Notes under the pieces: generated by a model
Database searches by the model: none
Told to the model about the DNA's origin: nothing
The model's input: the letters and a program-made list of their open reading frames with translations, nothing else
Position numbers and translations under genes: made by a program
Assembly (NCBI GenBank): GCA_000499405.2
Contig: HG738140.1
Location: forward strand, 8,955,560 to 9,019,559
Reading direction: 5' to 3'
Length of the DNA stretch: 64,000 nt
Source of the DNA: Onchocerca volvulus
Lineage: Eukaryota > Nematoda > Chromadorea > Rhabditida > Onchocercidae
Shown: positions 51,501-63,018 of the stretch, in pieces
Numbering within the stretch: the first letter of the stretch is position 1
Layout of the letters: every line of letters begins with the position of its first letter

Positions 51501-52285
51501 TGGAGAAATCGGGGACTGGTTACTTGTGTAGACGAATTTATTGTGTGATAAAGGCTCTATTATGACTTAGTTTATTCAGCAATTACATTACAGCACAGTT
51601 TATAAATGAATATGAAAAATTTAGTCGATAGTTTGAATATTTGTTTTATAGATAGTAGGGAATTTATTCTGAGTTTTATTTGAAATTTGGGTACTGAGGA
51701 GGTTTGATGAAGTATTGTATAGGTATTAATGGTAGAAAATAACGGATGAAAATTTGAGGAGTTAAATCGAGTTAAGGTTATATTGGTCCAGAGGATACTT
51801 TATTGCTGCTAAAATCCTTTTATGGTGGTGACATGAGACATGGATTTGGTTATGGGACCGGAAGATTGACATATGAATGAGTTTACGATTTTTTACTAAT
51901 GAAGTTAAGCTTGGTAACCACAAACAAAGATAGCTATGATAACAAAGGAATTACTTTATATTTTACAACATATCTGGATTGAGTTTTGCAGATTTTGCTA
52001 ATTTTTAACAATATAAGACAGAAAGATTTACATGTTTCACAACCCTTTGATCAATGCACATAAGCGTTAACGCTTATAACATTCTAGACAATTGATATGT
52101 TTTACAGCCCTTTAGACGATCCCATGAGTTCAATCAGCAGATTGGAGGATGAGAGAACAAAGATCATTGTGCCAAGATATGGATAAGTGATAATTTATTT
52201 GACTGAGAAATAATATAAATTTCTATTATACAAATACTTTGATTATTCCATCATATTTATATCATAAAATATTTCGGTTTACCCT
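51501..52285 (-). repeat. LTR copy B, more diverged
   Basis: Shares ordered blocks with copies A and C, such as ACTTAGTTTATT, ATAGTTTGAATATTTGTTTTATAGATAG near the left end and the AAATATTTCGGTTT block near the right end. It is more diverged than A and C are from each other, which suggests an older or different insertion. Confidence 0.7.
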
Positions 52286-53079
52286 CAGCATCAACGCAGA
52301 ATTAGTAGTCGACATGAGAAAAGCAGCATTCCATATCAATAATCAAAACTTGCTTGAGAAAGTGGAATGCATCTTTTGGAAGGATAGAGTTGATAAAGAC
52401 AGATTTTTTTTTCCATAAGTTTTGAAGAAATGTCTTGAATTGTGTTACTGTAGGGATTAGGAATCGCAGTTGATCATATTGAGAGGCTATAAATTGCAGA
52501 ATTGTTTTTTTTTTTTTCAGCCGTGATTTTAGAATTATTTGGATGACAACCTTATTATGATTCCTAAAATGCCAAAAATTTTCTTTTATTTATTTCGGTT
52601 CAATTTTGTTCAGGGATTTCTTGTTGAATTTATCATCGTTTGAGAAATCTGCATATGTTCATTGCTGCTTCTTTGAAAATTGATTTCATTTTATTGTATT
52701 TTTACAATGTCTCATCTATTCAGTTGAGCAGTATTCTTCGCTACTAGTGACAAAAGAAAGAATAATCCAGTGATCAATTTATTTGGATATTCTTTAATAA
52801 TCGCTTGTAACATAAAGAATAACTGAATGGTCCCTATTTTTTAGATATTCTTTAATAATTACTTGCAACATAATACAAAATGCACAAGGTCTTCTAGTCT
52901 CACCATTCTTTGGATTTTTCTTTGATTCTGTGGTCAACTTAAGATACTTGGTTTGGATGTTGTTGCTAAGGCCGAAGTTTCTTCTCTTATTTTATGTTAG
53001 GTTTATTTTGGCTTGTATTTTGTTAATTTTTTCTCCCTGCTAAAAGTTTGGCTCCTAATTACCTCCTCATTTCTTTGAA

Positions 53080-54010
53080 CTAATTCTGCCGAAAATTCTT
53101 GGAGCTTATTAACCGGTCGCATTTCTTGCCGCTTTTTTGTTGATAAACTTTATCTAATATCCAAGCCGACAATTTTTTTTTTATAATTGTTTCGATGCTA
53201 GATTGCTCTAAATTCTCACTTATAACCTGTTGTAGCTGTCGAAATATTCTTTCTGTAGCTCCAACAGTTACTTCCCATTTTTGATCATTTCTTTTGATGG
53301 AGTGTACTTCATTATAAGGCGACTTTTTTATGGTAAATGATTTGCCGAAGTTTTCGATCAGAACTTTCCTTATAATATAATTTTCTGGAGAGAAATCATA
53401 GCCTTTTACTGCTAACAATGCATTCTCTTTTAGACAAGATATAAAATAATTTAGTTTTTGAATATCTTATGTACTTTAGAAATGCACAGCAGCATCGAAA
53501 TTGCTGAATTCTTTCCGAAGTTTTGGTTGCCACGGAATGTTAGTATAGTGGCAATTGTCGTAAATTTATTGTGCTTGAGTCAATTGAAATGACTCTGTTT
53601 ATTGTCGTAATTCCTTTATATTACATTGGATTAAATATTGAAGTACGGAGTCAGGGTCATTCTTAACATAGTTAATGTTATTGTCTCTACATCATTTATT
53701 AATTTTAAAATACATTCATCATCATTGATCATTTTCTCGTTTTTCTCTTCTTTTTTTCTTTGTGACATCACGACCTTCTGAATCAATTCCAGCACTTTAT
53801 TCGTAACTTCGAGAATGCCAGTATATAGTTTGAGGCGCATAATTTTTTCTTCGATATTTTTTCTTTTTTTTTTTCGGTCTTACACTGTCGACACAATTCT
53901 TCTTTTGATAACTGTTCATCTAATGGCTTTAGATCCAATTTTTTCATTTTAGCAAGATTTTCTACAATTTCTCTATTGCGGATTTTACTCCTTAATGAGA
54001 CTGATGACAT
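53080..54010 (-). pseudogene. BEL/Pao gag pseudogene, N-terminal and central part
   Basis: The minus strand starts with an ATG frame at 54010 (SSVSLRSKIRNREIVENLAK) and continues in broken frames. From about 53500 a DUF1759-like region reads FSNFDAAVHF, a stop, DIQKLNYFISCLKENALLAV, GYDFSPENYIIRK, and ERIFRQLQQVISENLEQSS with KKKLSAWILDKVYQQK. Two in-frame stops interrupt the region near 53495-53485, and the N-terminal part is in other frames. BEL/Pao gag proteins form the virus-like particle that houses reverse transcription; this copy cannot. It lies directly inside LTR copy A. Confidence 0.88.
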
Positions 54011-54052
54011 TGTCCCGACTCATGAGACCAGTAATTTATTACGAAAGTTTTT

Positions 54053-54808
54053 TGTTTAGAGAAACTGGAGATTGGTTGATTGCACAGACAAATTTGTTTT
54101 GTGAGAAAGAATTTTATATGATGTAGTTTATTGCCACAACGAAGCTACAATACAATTTATAGATGAATATCGAAAGTACAATCGATAGCTTGAATGTTTT
54201 TTGTTTTATAGATGATTGGAGAATTTATTGGGTTTTGGTTGACTGAGTTCGTCGGGTTTAATTTGAAGCCTTTGAGGATATTTTATTGGGATTGGAAGAT
54301 TTCTTTTGAGTTCGAACTCGAATCTGTCTCGGATGACAAACTCGGGTCGAATTAAACTAAATTGATACTGATCATTTATCATTTATATAGTCGGAGATGT
54401 CTTCAATAGTTTCAACAATTTACTCAATACCGAAGCTCAGAGATTAAGAATTTGTCATATCAAACCGAAAATTAGAGAACAAAAGCTTAATTTAACATAT
54501 TTGCAATTATTTGATAAGTGACATGATCTTAAAATGAGAATTTAGAAAGGTGATTTATATATTTAAAGTTATTTTGAGGTCTCATGTGATCATAATGTAA
54601 GATTTGGTTAATCATTTATTGCTTGTAATTAATTCGAGAATTTCGCATGATCAAATGTAAGATTTGATTAGTGATTTATTTGTTTGGGAATTTTTTTTGA
54701 AATTCATGTTTTAGAATTTAAATTGGTTTTTCCAAGAAATTCCTATGACATTAATTACATTGATTAATTTATTGTATTTATATTCTAAGATTATTTTGTT
54801 TTCCGACA
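54053..54808 (-). repeat. LTR copy A (about 756 bp), 5' LTR of the gag remnant
   Basis: Starts TGTTTAGAG on the plus strand and ends CCGACA at 54808, so on the minus strand it runs from TGTCGGAAAA to CTAAACA, with TG/CA ends as expected. Gag begins 43 bp further in. Confidence 0.85.
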
Positions 54809-55413
54809 ATATCAATTATAACGCTTGTCTCGTTACGCGTACCACATAGAAATTGAACTAAAGGCAAAATAATGATAAGGTTTCTTTATAAATATTTCTT
54901 TATTTTGCTTTTTAAATATTTGAAAATAACTTCTAAGAAATGGGAAAGTTCACAATTTTGCTAAACTATCACATTTTTTGAAAATCCTGTTGATAAAATC
55001 AGTTAAGAAGAATGATTTGCTATGGATTCATTATCTCTCCTCTTCACAGTTTGAAATTTGGAAAATTTTCAAATTTCTTTACCCTCAAGAAGGGTTGATT
55101 AGACTAATTAAAATTATCTTAAAGCTTGTTTTTGCGTTGTCAGTATTTCTTGCTCACATCAAATTATTTATAGTCTTCATTCCTTCATGAAAATCTATAT
55201 TAAGTACTTTTTTGTATTAGGGAGATATTAATATCGAAAGATGTCTGATGTCTGTCATGTTAATAAAAGTTTATTGAGAAATTTGCAGGCAAATTACCAC
55301 CTAATTGAATGAACTCTGAAATCGGTCCTTCAATAGTCATAGATTAAAGAAGTAAATGTCACTAACTTTGCTTATTTCGAACTTCCTTACAATCTTATCG
55401 TTTCCAGCGATTA

Positions 55414-56307
55414 TCTATATAAATAAAAATGTCAATGTTCACAGTTCTAACCCTTAAGTTTCTAAAAGTTCTTCACGGATTACTGACACAGCGTTGCATT
55501 CGAATGGACGCATGTTTCTATGTAGATATATTTATCACACGTGTAACAGCCAAAGGCATGCTTTTTTTTGATATTTTTTTTTCTCTCTTTCCCAAACCAT
55601 AAAGATAAACATGTTTACCGCCAAAACGCTTCGATTCACAGGTAAACAAAATTGAAGTCAGCTAATCAAGAGGCGATATGATGAAGATCTGGAAGGGGAA
55701 GAAGCCCCTAAAAATTTTAAAAGGACAGGATTTTGAGCTGGAATTGAAGTTCAAGCTCGGAATTCTTACACTGAAATAGCAATAGCAACAGCTCAAAGTT
55801 CAAAGTTACACAGTAGTATCAACAGTGCGAGAATTCAGTTAAAAAGTATTCATAAGACCGACGAAGGAAAGAATAAGCCAATGATCAGTTTGACTGGATA
55901 TTCTGTGATAATTGTTTGTTACAAAAAATCACCTTTCTACCAATCAATAAAACTTTCTTAACAGGATTCTTCTCTGTCACACAAGACATAAAAGATTTTT
56001 CCGACACCTATTGCTGATCGAGCCGAGTCACAATAGCAAAAAGAAGCAATCTCCAATCCAACCAGATTAAAATCAAATTACAATTCGATCAGATTTTTTC
56101 CTTAACATTTTCCACTTGAAAAGACTGAGCCATAACAATGCATGTATATAAAAAGTATATAAAAACTTGCGCGTATTGGAATGCAACTTGTTTCAAAATT
56201 TTAAAGCAGTTCGATAAGGACTTTCGGAGATTTAAAATTTTGAACGAAATTTACATTTTTATTTATATAGCTCAATTCCTATGGCAATGCGTGGCGGGTT
56301 CAGCTAG
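55414..56307 (+). mobile_element. Non-autonomous Helitron-like element
   Basis: Starts TCTATATAAATAAAAATG and ends GGCGGGTTCAGCTAG, flanked by A on the left (55413) and T on the right (56308). TC at the 5' end, CTRR at the 3' end and A/T insertion are the Helitron rules. No RepHel coding region is present in its 894 bp. I see no strong GC-rich hairpin just before the CTAG, which is a weakness. It contains one inverted copy of the 24-bp motif of the gag minisatellite (at about 55607), and a block (55866-55925) similar to 52755-52815. Confidence 0.6.
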
Positions 56308-59067
56308 TTAGAAATACTGACGAAAAAAGGCATGCAGCAGAAGAAAATATATCAAAATGCCACCTACTGCGCCTAAAAAAGTTCAGATGTCAAATAATCT
56401 AGCCAATTGTAGAATGGAGGGAGCTAGAATGTTCTGTAATATTACCATTATATTAAAAGCTTATTTTCATTTTTATGAATTACAGATTTAAAAAAAAAAA
56501 AAATAATTCACTACAAACAATTTCATTTTCTTATGAAAGTAATTTTTTTTTTTTTTTTGCTGTCAAATTTCTTTTTTTTTCTCGAATAATTTTTCGACAT
56601 ATTATGGTGGATATTGTAAATATAAACCTAAGGAAAATTAATAATAAATGGGAAACAAGCATATTAAGCGGATATCATTCCCATTGATCCATTCCAGATT
56701 ATTTGTTGAAGATTAGAGAATTGGTCTAGAACAACTGGTGAAAAGCTATTGGTGCCAAACAAGCACGCAACTCAAAGTTGTTTTCATACATTTAAAATTT
56801 TTTAAATAAAATTCTTTAAATTTGTTTCTTAATTTGGTTTGCTTAAATTTGAGATAATGTAGAAGATGAAAGACGGAACTCATGAAGCTTTCTTAACTTG
56901 AAGTGTTCAAATTTTGTGGAAATTATGCCAAATCCCGATAAAATTGGCTAATTTGGCTAGTTGTTAAAACATTATAGAAACTAAATAGTTGTAGAGCATA
57001 GTGCGAAGGATTTTCTGCACTGTTTTCTAATACTTAGTTCCTATAATTCAGCAACAGAATTCTGGATTCTGAGTTAAAATTCAACTGTATTCATTTCCTG
57101 GTCAAAAATATCAAAAAAAATTAAAATACAGCAATATTATAAAATTTTCTTCAAAACTGAACTACAGATATCGCTACCACTAATTAAAGATACATAACAA
57201 TCTTTCAGTAACAATACATTTGACAGTTTGACAAACGACGTTGAAATTGATACTTAAATGCATAAATAATGCCAAAAAGAATATGGAATGTGACTGCAAT
57301 GATAAATTTGATTTTTTAATATTTACGAATGAAATTAACAGATTATGAAAAAAACTGTATGAAGGATCTGATAAGCATATCCTAAAATGATATTCAAAAA
57401 ACAAAAATAAGAGATAATCTGAACTTCTATGAAGTGATATAAAATTGATAATATGTTAAGAACAAATGCTTTATATAAACTGATAATTTATCTTTTTGAG
57501 AACAAAGAATAAGATTTTGTTTTAGACTAATTTTAGTTGATTTGCCTCTTACCTATCTTATCAGAGCTACGGCTCTTCTTTTGAAAGACCTAAAAAGTTA
57601 TGATTCTAATAATGAATAAGGCGAGAAAATGATGAATTAAAATAATTGACACAGATCATCAGTTTTAAATACAGTCAAAGGTAATGGAATACTTTAGTTC
57701 TGAGAAATCAAAACTAGATCAAATATCGCAGAACAACGATATATAAAATGATATTATGTAATGATGCAAGATTTTTCATTTCTCTTAAAAAACTATATTC
57801 AAATTTTCACGGTTATTCAAAAGTAATTCAGTGATATTATGTTTGGCATATTTAATTGTTTGAGATAATGAACAATTAAAATACTCAGAAAATTAGTTCG
57901 ACAATACTTAATTCTGACTGTTTTTCGTGCAAAGTATTGAAAGATTATAAAACGTACGCTGTGAAGAGCATGAAATGTTTTTTTTTTTTTTGAAAAGTAT
58001 CAGTAGCTCAATTATTTAAATCTATTCCAAACTACAGCATGATTTATTCATAATAAAACGAAAAATGAAGCTCGTTTCAAATATCTGAGAATAACAAAAC
58101 AATATTATTGTCTTCAATAATTAACTAAGAGAAATGAAAATTCAAACGTAACGTCAAGGAATGAACGCAAAGATTATAAAAAGACCCGTAGAAACAGCAC
58201 AGTCATTATGCTGAATTGATCGGCACCAAAAAACTGAGGTAAATATTTAAAAGAGGGAGTAGGATGCAAATTGCTGAAGACAGCAAATATCCTTTTTGGA
58301 TAACTAACCGAGAAATAAAAAGTAGACTCGAATATTCGATCAAAATCTAATACATGAGTCGATCGCTTTTTAACAATGCATTGCAGATAATATAACCAGC
58401 TTGAGTTATCCTATTTTTAATTCGATTTTTCAGTTTACAATTAAATATTTCAGTGATATAGAGCTATCGTGTAATATGGAAGGCATAGGATTGATTTTAC
58501 AAATAGGTATCAATAGATATATAGTGTCTGAAATTTGAAAAACTTAATCATTGAATAATTCTGAGACATTCTTTGAAAAAAAAAATCTTAAAAATTTGTC
58601 ATTGTTTATAAAGATGAGAATTTTTTTAACAGACAAAAAGAAAAAATGTGCAATATAATGCCCAGAAACATTTAAATGAACAAGAAAGATATCGATATAT
58701 AAAGAAATTTAGACAGCAAGGAATAAACTTCAGTTTTTAATCCTTATTAGTATTTATGAAAATATTTAAATCTATTTTGAGAAAAGATTGAGTTTTACGA
58801 AATGAGCGAGAAAGCTCATATGGATGTACTCATGCGTTTTTCTCGTCTTACGCAATTATATAAGACAAATAGTAATATCAACAGGTGCACATGCACTAGT
58901 ATTTTCGTCTTATGAAATAATTCAAAATATATAGCAGGTTGAACTCGAAATATTTAAATTGAATCAAGAATGATCCGAATTATTTTGATTTTCTCAATAA
59001 CAGAAAATCATAGGGAGAAGGCAACATAAAATTACATCAGCTGATCATACAATGCACTGGATCTTTA
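56308..59067. other. Spacer between the Helitron-like element and the Ig receptor gene
   Basis: Mostly AT-rich sequence without a supported gene. A 44-codon plus-strand ATG frame begins at about 56357 (MPPTAPKKVQMSNNLANCRM) with no known relative. A minus-strand piece at 57589-57553 has a good acceptor (TTTTTAG) and is discussed as a possible alternative last exon of the Ig gene. Confidence 0.4.
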
Positions 59068-62000
59068 CTAAATATTATATTGTTCAGGTACATCAATACG
59101 GAGATTACGGTGCGTATCATCAATTGGCGCAACAACTTTCCGGAATCTTGGTACCAAATTTGGTTGAATTTGAAAGAATAAACTTGAATAAAGCGATGTC
59201 CTGTTCCAGTAATTTGACCGTGAAATGAATACTGAACATAGCAAATAAGACAGCATAACACTGCTGAAAAAATAGTTTATTGAATTCATTTATTAGTTTT
59301 CATTAGTCAACTAATTTGTCAGCAACTCCTCCAAACAGTTAAAAAATTCTTCGAAATTGAACAAATTTACAAAATCTATATTTTAATAGAAATGAGTCGC
59401 GTTATTGAAAAAAAAAAAAAAAAAAAAAAACTCCGTTTGTGATTTTTGTTGAATGTTTATTGCTAAGAAGTCTGTACTACTTATCTTAATTCTTGTAATC
59501 ATTAACGTTTTTCGAAAGTTAGAGGACTTAAATTACTTGACTGAAAACCGATAAACATCGAATACTTTTGAAAGATGCCGAAATAATGCAGCACCATTTT
59601 ATCGCTTATAATCTGCACTAATTCAGATTCTTAAAAAAAAAAAAAGTATCGATGTTTGTTATAAATGATACAGTATGTGTTCGGATTTACGATTAATGAC
59701 CTACGGCAACATAAAAGTAAAAGTAGAAGAAAATAAAAGGTAAGTTCAAACCAGGTAATTAAACAACCAATTAAGAACCACATCAGTCCGCCTTGAGATA
59801 AATTTTGACAGGCAGCTCTGAAAACTCCGCCATCAAAAATATCTGCAAATTTTTTGAATCTTAAATATGCTTTAGAATCTGAAAAATCTGAAAAAGAATT
59901 TGTTGACATAAAATCACAAAAATATTTTTTCTTGTTATGTTACTATAGTTAGGGATTTTGCTTTGATAAAAAAACCAGGAATGATTCGTGAAAGTTTTTA
60001 CAGAATAAATTTGCAATGAATTCCATATCGAAGTTTTTAGAGACTGCATTGAGAAGTTACGTGAAAAATGAATCTTACAAAAATTTTGAAAATGGCAGTA
60101 AATTGTTTAAATAAATTACCACTAGATACATGCGTAATAGCATTCATATATGTTTTGGCACTTGCACGGCCAGCAAAATTTCTTGCAACACATTCATACA
60201 CACCAATATCTTGGCGCAAAAACTGCTGAATTCGAAGGGAGCCATTTGAATTCTGTATAATTCGTTCAGTTGATAAATCAATTGCTTTTCCATTCTGAAA
60301 TTTGACAGAATAAATAGAAAACTGAATATCAGAGGGAATATATATTAGTGATAGATATATGAATAACTGATATCACTAATATATGAACCGCTTCATGAAA
60401 GCCTGCTAATGCAAATGTACCTACCAAGAACCAAGTATAGATTGCTGGTGGGACAGCTTTAGTTTTTGGACAATGAGCAGTAACATTTTGTCCAAAGTGT
60501 ACTGAAGCTGGGTGAAATGTTGGTCGGGAATTGTTTGGAAACTGCTCCACATAGGCAACGATAATTCGAGCAACCTCACCTTCCTGTTTGTTATCTATTC
60601 GACGACACCAATAGTCGCCTTCATCTTCTAAAATAAACAGAAAGTTTCTTCAAATTCAGAAAATTCAGTTCCATGAAACATTCAAGAAAAATCAGAAATA
60701 ATTTTCAAAATGTAAAAATTTCGACATTTGTAGAAAATGCAAAAAGAATTAAAGAAAAATGAAATTTTTGGATAGCTCGAAAAATCTGAGTTGAATTCAG
60801 GATGAATAACTAGCCAAGAGATATATTTGCAATTATAAGGAAGCCGACATCTGGAATGGCTTGTTCGGTATGATACGTGCGATTGTGCAATACTGCGTTT
60901 GAAGTACTGCAAACTTTGTTATAATATGCGGTTAAATAGAAATAATGTAGATTGCGGGAAAAGGTCTTTTATGGAATTGTATAGTGAATAAACGTACAGT
61001 TTTAAACTATGAATAATTACTGTGATTTTTTGCCTTCAAATTTAGCACATTCGTGAAAATTTTACTGATCAGAGAATGTTTATAAAAAGAATGTAAAAAT
61101 TGAAGAGTGAAGTTATTTCAAAATTCGAAAATATTTCTATGAAATTATACTAGTTTTAAGCTGTCATAAATGCACAGGAAACTATTTATAAACATTACTT
61201 TACCACTTTCCTTAGTTACTTTCATTTATAAACATAGAAGCCAAATACGTTTTCAATGTCCAGCATTCGGAGCTAGCGAAATTGGAGTTATTTTATAATT
61301 TACAAATTTGATATTTTATTAAAGTTAAAAAACTAGAGAAATCTGGTTTTGTCGGGAAGTAATAAATGCTCCAAAACTGTAGCAAAAAAATAGTTTTTAA
61401 ATTTTAAAACAATTTCATTTTTTTTTTCGAATTTAAAGTAATAACCTCGAAACATTTGCAACAATTACGCCATTGCGATACCATTGTGCTTGGCCATTGG
61501 GACCGGTAAATATTGGTTCACATTTCAATGCTGTTGTTGAATTTCTTAAATTTTAGATTTTAGAAATAAAATAGAATCAGAAAGGTTTATCTTATTATCG
61601 AATTCCGAAACGATATAATCAAATCCGATGAAAAGTTAAAAACCAAATTTTTTCGGAGATGTTGAATTGTAAATATCTATGTTTATTATTCAATATCTCA
61701 AATTTCCACTTAATTTTTGCTCTTTTTTTCCAGATTTATCCTTCCGGGAATCGTTATATACAGTTTGCTAACTGAAATTGTCTTGGATAATTGAAGTTTG
61801 AAAGCATGTCACTATTGAACGATAATTGCTCATAGTAATTAAGAAAAATCAAAACCCTAAAAGATCGAAAATTTCATGGTTTTGCAGAAACACAAAATAT
61901 AAAATATACCTTGGTATCAGCATTTTGTTAACCACTTTGGGTTTGATGTTCGTTTCCATTTTCATTAGCCGAGCCTTGCCTGTATTGAAGAATCAAAAAT

Positions 62001-63018
62001 TCTATGAAATTCAATAATTTGAAATGAAAGGTATCTTTTAAATTTCTAGAAAATTAAATTTTGTCAATTTTCCTCTCTATCTGTTAATTAAAATAAAAAC
62101 TAAAATAAATTACAGAAGTGATCCTGGCATGTGTAAAAGGAATTCAAGAAAAATGATTGCCTTCCTTACACAAACACACATCATATGCATATGTATTTCA
62201 TTTTATTCCATGGAAACAGTTTCATTTAAATAAGGAAAATATAGCATTGTCTTCTGGATCAATAGATTAAACAACCCACAAATTCTTTTAGATGATAGCA
62301 TTTATAGAGTTGAAATTTGAAAACCACAAAGAAATTGAACACGATAATGCATGGTTAAAAATATCAATTTGCAGATAAGCCATTGGATCTTTTACGTTAA
62401 AATTCTAATCAAAAAAAAAGAATTTCACAAATCTTTAACAAGCTCCCTGGATCAAATTCAATGTGCTTTTCAATCTGATAATCAATGATTTTTTTCATGG
62501 CCAAATATAAAATCAAACATGACTGTTTTTTCCAAGTTTATAAATCATAAAATGAATATAAAAAGTTCGCGAATTCTTTGATCATTCTCTGCTGAAGGCC
62601 ATCTTTAAAAGCTTATTATCATTGTTCATGAATCCAAATTTAATATATTACTTAATCTAATATATTACTGAAGGGAACCAAAAAGCCGGTTTTGGTCTTA
62701 TAACATATAATGAGCATTATATAGAAATTGAAAAAAATATTGAAAAATAATTGAAAAATAGATTTTACAATTGAAGACTAAAGCAATTTAAATTTAGCAA
62801 ATGTCACATAGCACTCGAATTTATTACCAAACATTTTGTAATATATTTTATGTATTTATTCTCTTTTAGAATTAAAATTAGTGTGACAGTGAAGTCGAGA
62901 TGTTTAGTGGTATAAAATTATGTAATTAATTTCAAAGTTAAATCAAACCTGCTCCTATGTTAAACAAGAATAGGAAAGAAATAAGTTGCAACAATACTAG
63001 AGTACTGGTGGTGCTCAT
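59068..63018 (-). CDS. Two-immunoglobulin-domain type I membrane protein
   Basis: Eight minus-strand exons join in phase to 360 aa: 63018-62949, 61979-61910, 61544-61446, 60906-60815, 60627-60425, 60294-60120, 59878-59701, 59263-59068. Exon 1 encodes a signal peptide (MSTTSTLVLLQLISFLFLFN). Ig domain 1 has TALKCEP, QWYRNG and LEDEGDYWC; Ig domain 2 has NVTAHCP, YTWFLNGK and RQDIGVYECVARNFAG, an I-set pattern. A strong transmembrane helix (WFLIGCLITW through LLLLLLCC) and a tail ending IDVPEQYNI follow. Several N-x-S/T sites lie in the ectodomain. Likely a neuronal or epithelial adhesion molecule or receptor; small two-Ig membrane proteins of the ZIG type in C. elegans are comparable, but orthology is not established. 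Exon 4 uses a GC donor. The last two introns have tandem in-frame acceptors. The tail sequence is the least certain part. Confidence 0.85.

Larger units (their letters stand above)
46603..54808 (-). mobile_element. Composite of decayed BEL/Pao-type LTR retrotransposon pieces
   Basis: Three related long repeats in the same orientation (46603-47360, 51501-52285, 54053-54808) flank internal segments read on the minus strand. The order on that strand is LTR, gag N-terminal half, LTR, tandem repeats, gag linker and zinc-knuckle, a 1-kb insertion, a protease-like remnant, LTR. No open reverse transcriptase or integrase region was recognised. Three LTRs and a split gag imply at least two insertions, or one insertion rearranged by recombination. 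The outer flanks do not show an obvious target-site duplication. The assignment rests mainly on gag similarity to the DUF1759-type gag of BEL/Pao elements. Confidence 0.8.

Noticed and set aside
61826..62017. Plus-strand frame with an N-terminal transmembrane-like stretch, resembling the start of a CD36-type protein
   Set aside because: No continuation in phase. The minus strand at 61979-61910 is a better exon with matching acceptor, donor and phases for the Ig gene.
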